From assembly GCA_016935595.1 (NCBI GenBank), contig JAFGQQ010000427.1:1-7424 (forward strand): a stretch of 7,424 nucleotides of DNA. Reading direction: 5' to 3'. Shown piece after piece: positions 4,987 to 7,424 of the stretch (its first letter is position 1; each line of letters opens with the position of its first letter). Below the pieces are notes generated by a model. It ran no database searches. It worked only from the letters and a program-made list of their open reading frames with translations, and was not told where the DNA came from. The translations under genes were made by a program, and so were the position numbers. The stretch comes from Bacteroidales bacterium (GTDB lineage: Bacteria > Bacteroidota > Bacteroidia > Bacteroidales > UBA10428).

Positions 4987-6628
4987 TATCAATTTTATTT
5001 AGAAGAAGATCTTTATCTATAGGTTTAGATATGTAATCATCACAACCGGCTGCCAGACAATTTTCACGGTCTTCATCAAAAGCATAGGCAGTTTGAGCAA
5101 TAATAGGTATACTTTTTTGAATTGATTTAATCTTCCTGGTAGCTTCATAACCGTTTATATCAGGTAATTGTATATCCATCAATATCAGGTCAATATCATT
5201 CCGCTGTTTACATATTTTTATGGAATCCGGACCGTTTTCAGCATGAATTAAATTTGCTTTAGTATCCTGGAAAATTTCTTGGAGATATTCATAACTGATC
5301 AAATCATCCTCAACAATAAGTATATTTTTATCAATCCATGAAAATGAAAGTTTTTCTGTTGTTTCTTTTATTTTAGATTCTTTATGTTTTATCTTTATAA
5401 TATAAGGAAAAGTAAAGAAAAAAGTGGATCCTTTATTAATCTTTGATTCTACCCATATTTTTCCACCCATTAATTCAACCAATCCTTTCGAGATAGCCAA
5501 ACCCAAACCTGTTCCCCCGTACTTTCTTGAATCAGAACTATCAACCTGCCGAAAATGATCGAAAATAATTTTCATATTTTCTTTTGAAATACCAATTCCG
5601 GTATCTTGAACAAAGCATCTCAATATTTTATTATTGTTTATCTTATCTACTAAGTACCCAACCTTTATATACCCTTCATTTGTAAATTTTAAAGCATTAC
5701 TTATTAAATTATAAAAAATTTGTTGTAACCTTGCTGCATCGGCATAAATTTCGCTTGTTTCATCCTTCATATCAAATTCTTTTATAAATGCTATTTTATG
5801 CTTATTCAGCTTTTCACTTTCCTTAATAAATATTTCGACTATTTCGTTTAACCTCTCGTTAAGATTAAAATCCACAGGAAAAATAGTTAACTCATTCGAC
5901 TCAATTTTTGAAATATCAATAATATCATTGATTATTTGAATGAGTTGTTTTCCTTGATTATGAATAATATTAATGTAATGTTTTCTTTTTTCTATGGGAA
6001 TATTTCCTCTTTTTAACAAAGCTGAGAATCCCAGGATACTATTCATTGGCGTCCTGATTTCATGGGACATATTCGCTAAAAATGTTGATTTTAATTTATC
6101 GCTTTTTTCTGCATTTATTTTTGACTGAACTAATTCCTTATTAATTTTTATTAGAGCGTTATTTACATTTTTTAATTTTTCATTCGACTTAATGAGTTTT
6201 GTTTCATTCTCTATTAAATTTTGTTCAGCCAATTTTCTTTCGGTAACATCTTGTATGGTTCCTATCATTTTTATAATTTTCCCTTTATGGTCTCTTTCAA
6301 CAATACCTCCATTTATATTCATCCAAACCCAGTTATTTTCTTTAGTTTTAAACCTGGCTTCCAATTGATACCTATCTGTTAAATTATCTATGCAATTTTT
6401 TAATTTTTCTTCTGCAAATTGTAAATCTTCCGGATGAATAAGTTCTTTCCAGTTTTTAAAAGAAGGTTCTAATTCATTAGGTTTATATCCTAATAGTAAA
6501 AAATATCTTGGGCTTAAATATAATTTATCTTTAGATGAATGCCATTCCCAAATTCCCACATTTGCTGCTTCAAGGGCAAAATTGTATTTCTCTTCAATTT
6601 TTTTTAAAGTATGTGTCTTTTTATCCAC
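4958..6628 (-). CDS. soluble PAS-domain hybrid sensor histidine kinase/response regulator
   Basis: This 556-residue protein has no signal peptide or membrane segment, so it should sense a cytoplasmic cue. Domains in order: a PAS_3-type PAS domain (about 15-110; GIWEWH, LSPRYFLLLGY, IHPEDL) with its PAC motif (about 115-135; GTIQDVTERK); a predicted coiled coil (about 132-180); HisKA with phosphoacceptor His189 in NMSHEIRTP; HATPase_c (about 290-410) with N-box residues Asn307 and Asn311, DTGIGI (342-347) and GGTGLGL (371-377); and a C-terminal receiver (about 434-550) with acidic residues Glu440-Asp442, phosphoacceptor Asp485 in LMDIQLPD, Thr513 and Lys535 in SKP. All key residues are present, so it should autophosphorylate and pass phosphate to its own receiver. 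No output domain or partner regulator is visible nearby. The start is GTG at 6628: an in-frame stop lies just upstream (6635-6637) and the next Met is residue 103, inside the PAS domain. Confidence 0.95.
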   Translation of the reverse strand: MDKKTHTLKKIEEKYNFALEAANVGIWEWHSSKDKLYLSPRYFLLLGYKPNELEPSFKNWKELIHPEDLQFAEEKLKNCIDNLTDRYQLEARFKTKENNWVWMNINGGIVERDHKGKIIKMIGTIQDVTERKLAEQNLIENETKLIKSNEKLKNVNNALIKINKELVQSKINAEKSDKLKSTFLANMSHEIRTPMNSILGFSALLKRGNIPIEKRKHYINIIHNQGKQLIQIINDIIDISKIESNELTIFPVDFNLNERLNEIVEIFIKESEKLNKHKIAFIKEFDMKDETSEIYADAARLQQIFYNLISNALKFTNEGYIKVGYLVDKINNNKILRCFVQDTGIGISKENMKIIFDHFRQVDSSDSRKYGGTGLGLAISKGLVELMGGKIWVESKINKGSTFFFTFPYIIKIKHKESKIKETTEKLSFSWIDKNILIVEDDLISYEYLQEIFQDTKANLIHAENGPDSIKICKQRNDIDLILMDIQLPDINGYEATRKIKSIQKSIPIIAQTAYAFDEDRENCLAAGCDDYISKPIDKDLLLNKIDKIFKSTRKF

Positions 6629-6902
6629 TATCTGTTATAAAATATTATCTTTTTTTTTCAAATCATTTCCTCTGCCAAGATGTTATTCGCAACTTTTTAT
6701 AATCATCTGGTTTGCAAACATATAAATATACAAAAATTTATAAAAAAAGTCATATATTTCACTATGTATTTTATTTATAATTTCAATTTAACAGAAAGTA
6801 TTTAAGTAATCGAGTAATAAACAAAATAATGATATAAAAATAATTTATTTACTTTAATAACTTTTTGTACAGTTGAACAAAATAAATAAAAAATTAATTA
6901 TA
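6629..6902. other. A/T-rich divergent intergenic region
   Basis: These 274 bases separate the divergent starts of the kinase gene and the cyclase-fold gene. The region is very A/T-rich and has no open frame of note. It contains the 8-base palindrome TTTGCAAA (6711-6718) overlapping a possible -7 box of the kinase promoter. No riboswitch-like structure or strong hairpin was seen. The leader of the plus-strand gene (AAAATTAATTATAATG) has no Shine-Dalgarno sequence. Confidence 0.5.
6715..6722 (-). promoter_or_regulatory. possible Bacteroidota -7 promoter box for the kinase gene
   Basis: On the minus strand this reads TATGTTTG, an exact match to the Bacteroidota -7 consensus TAnnTTTG. It would give a leader of roughly 80 bases before the GTG start at 6628. 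The expected TTTG-type -33 element 19-21 bases upstream is not present, only a T-rich run, so support is limited. Confidence 0.35.
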
Positions 6903-7424
6903 ATGAAGATTTCTAAAGATAATATTAATTGGCTGTTCAATGGCGATCCTTCAATCAGGTACCATGTAAAAAGGGACATTTTAAATGCAACAGAGGGTGA
7001 AATAAAAACTGAACAAAATAAAATTTCATTAGAAGGCTGGGGAAATAAATTGCTTGCAAAACAAGATACGGAAGGGACATGGGCAAAGGGTTTATATTCT
7101 CCAAAATGGATTTCAACAACTTATACCTTATTAATTTTAAGAAGGTTAGGGTTGAATCAGGATAATGTCCATGCCAGAAAAGGTGCAGAAATATTACTTG
7201 ATAAAGGGTATTATCGAGATGGCGGAATTAATTATTTTGGCTCGCTCAAGCACAGCGAAACATGTGTTACAGGTATGATTTTATCAATTCTCAGTTATTT
7301 CAGGATTGATGATAAAAGATTAGATGATTTGGCCAGATTTTTATTCGAACAACAAATGCACGACGGTGGATGGAATTGCGAATCGTTTAAAGGTGCAAAA
7401 CACAGTTCTTTCCACACTACTTTA
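6903..7424 (+). CDS. prenyltransferase/squalene-cyclase-fold repeat protein, 3' end beyond window
   Basis: An open frame runs from the ATG at 6903 to the last base (174 codons, no stop), so the C-terminal part is missing. The visible part begins with NINWLFNGDPSIRYHVKRD (8-25), an N-terminal pattern typical of a family of uncharacterised proteins with the alpha/alpha-barrel fold of squalene-hopene cyclases and prenyltransferases. Two QW-like repeats are readable: LLAKQDTEGTW (50-60) and FLFEQQMHDGGWNC (146-159). Between them are GLYSPKWISTTYTL (63-76), DGGINYF (106-112) and HSETCVTGM (117-125), and the window ends in HSSFHTT (167-173). The DxDD motif of true squalene-hopene cyclases is not seen in this part, so cyclase activity should not be assumed. 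There is no signal peptide, which suggests a cytosolic protein. The fold assignment is good; substrate and role are unknown. Confidence 0.83.
   Translation, partial: MKISKDNINWLFNGDPSIRYHVKRDILNATEGEIKTEQNKISLEGWGNKLLAKQDTEGTWAKGLYSPKWISTTYTLLILRRLGLNQDNVHARKGAEILLDKGYYRDGGINYFGSLKHSETCVTGMILSILSYFRIDDKRLDDLARFLFEQQMHDGGWNCESFKGAKHSSFHTTL

Noticed and set aside
6629..6902. A small RNA or riboswitch in the intergenic region before the cyclase-fold gene
   Set aside because: No G/C-containing stem or conserved-looking element was found; the region is simple A/T-rich promoter-type DNA.

Overview
The window looks like chromosomal DNA from a Bacteroidota bacterium, possibly a Bacteroidales-like or sediment anaerobe. 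It is strongly AT-rich. Start codons follow A/T-rich leaders with no recognisable Shine-Dalgarno sequence, secreted and lipidated proteins are frequent, and one upstream region carries a Bacteroidota-type -7 box (TAnnTTTG). No mobile element, CRISPR array, rRNA or tRNA was seen, and no stretch over 300 bases lacks a gene.

Layout. Positions 1-107 are non-coding and include a degenerate 8-bp tandem repeat. A small exported protein of unknown function lies on the minus strand (108-551). Divergent to it is a stand-alone homocysteine S-methyltransferase-family enzyme on the plus strand (702-1601) with a complete set of zinc-binding cysteines. Next, on the minus strand, come a periplasmic HtrA-type serine protease with one PDZ-like domain, a serine-rich linker and an unrecognised C-terminal region (1764-3284), and upstream of it a small secreted protein (3369-3779). 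A strong hairpin-plus-T-tract terminator separates the two.

A plus-strand lipoprotein of the MJ1477/TM1410 (GH114-like) putative glycosidase family follows (3959-4945). Its two halves appear in the opposite order from the usual family arrangement, as in a circularly permuted TIM barrel; this is the most notable observation. It converges, with a 12-base gap, on a soluble hybrid sensor histidine kinase (4958-6628, minus; PAS, HisKA, HATPase, receiver). After a 274-base divergent intergenic region the window ends inside a plus-strand prenyltransferase/squalene-cyclase-fold gene (6903 onward, 174 codons visible).

How they work together. Strand changes are frequent and no multi-gene pathway is evident. 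The only same-strand neighbours are the small secreted protein and the protease, and the terminator between them argues against a simple operon. The common theme is the cell envelope: three exported proteins and one lipoprotein beside housekeeping and signalling genes. The window does not show a defence or other obviously new multi-gene system.
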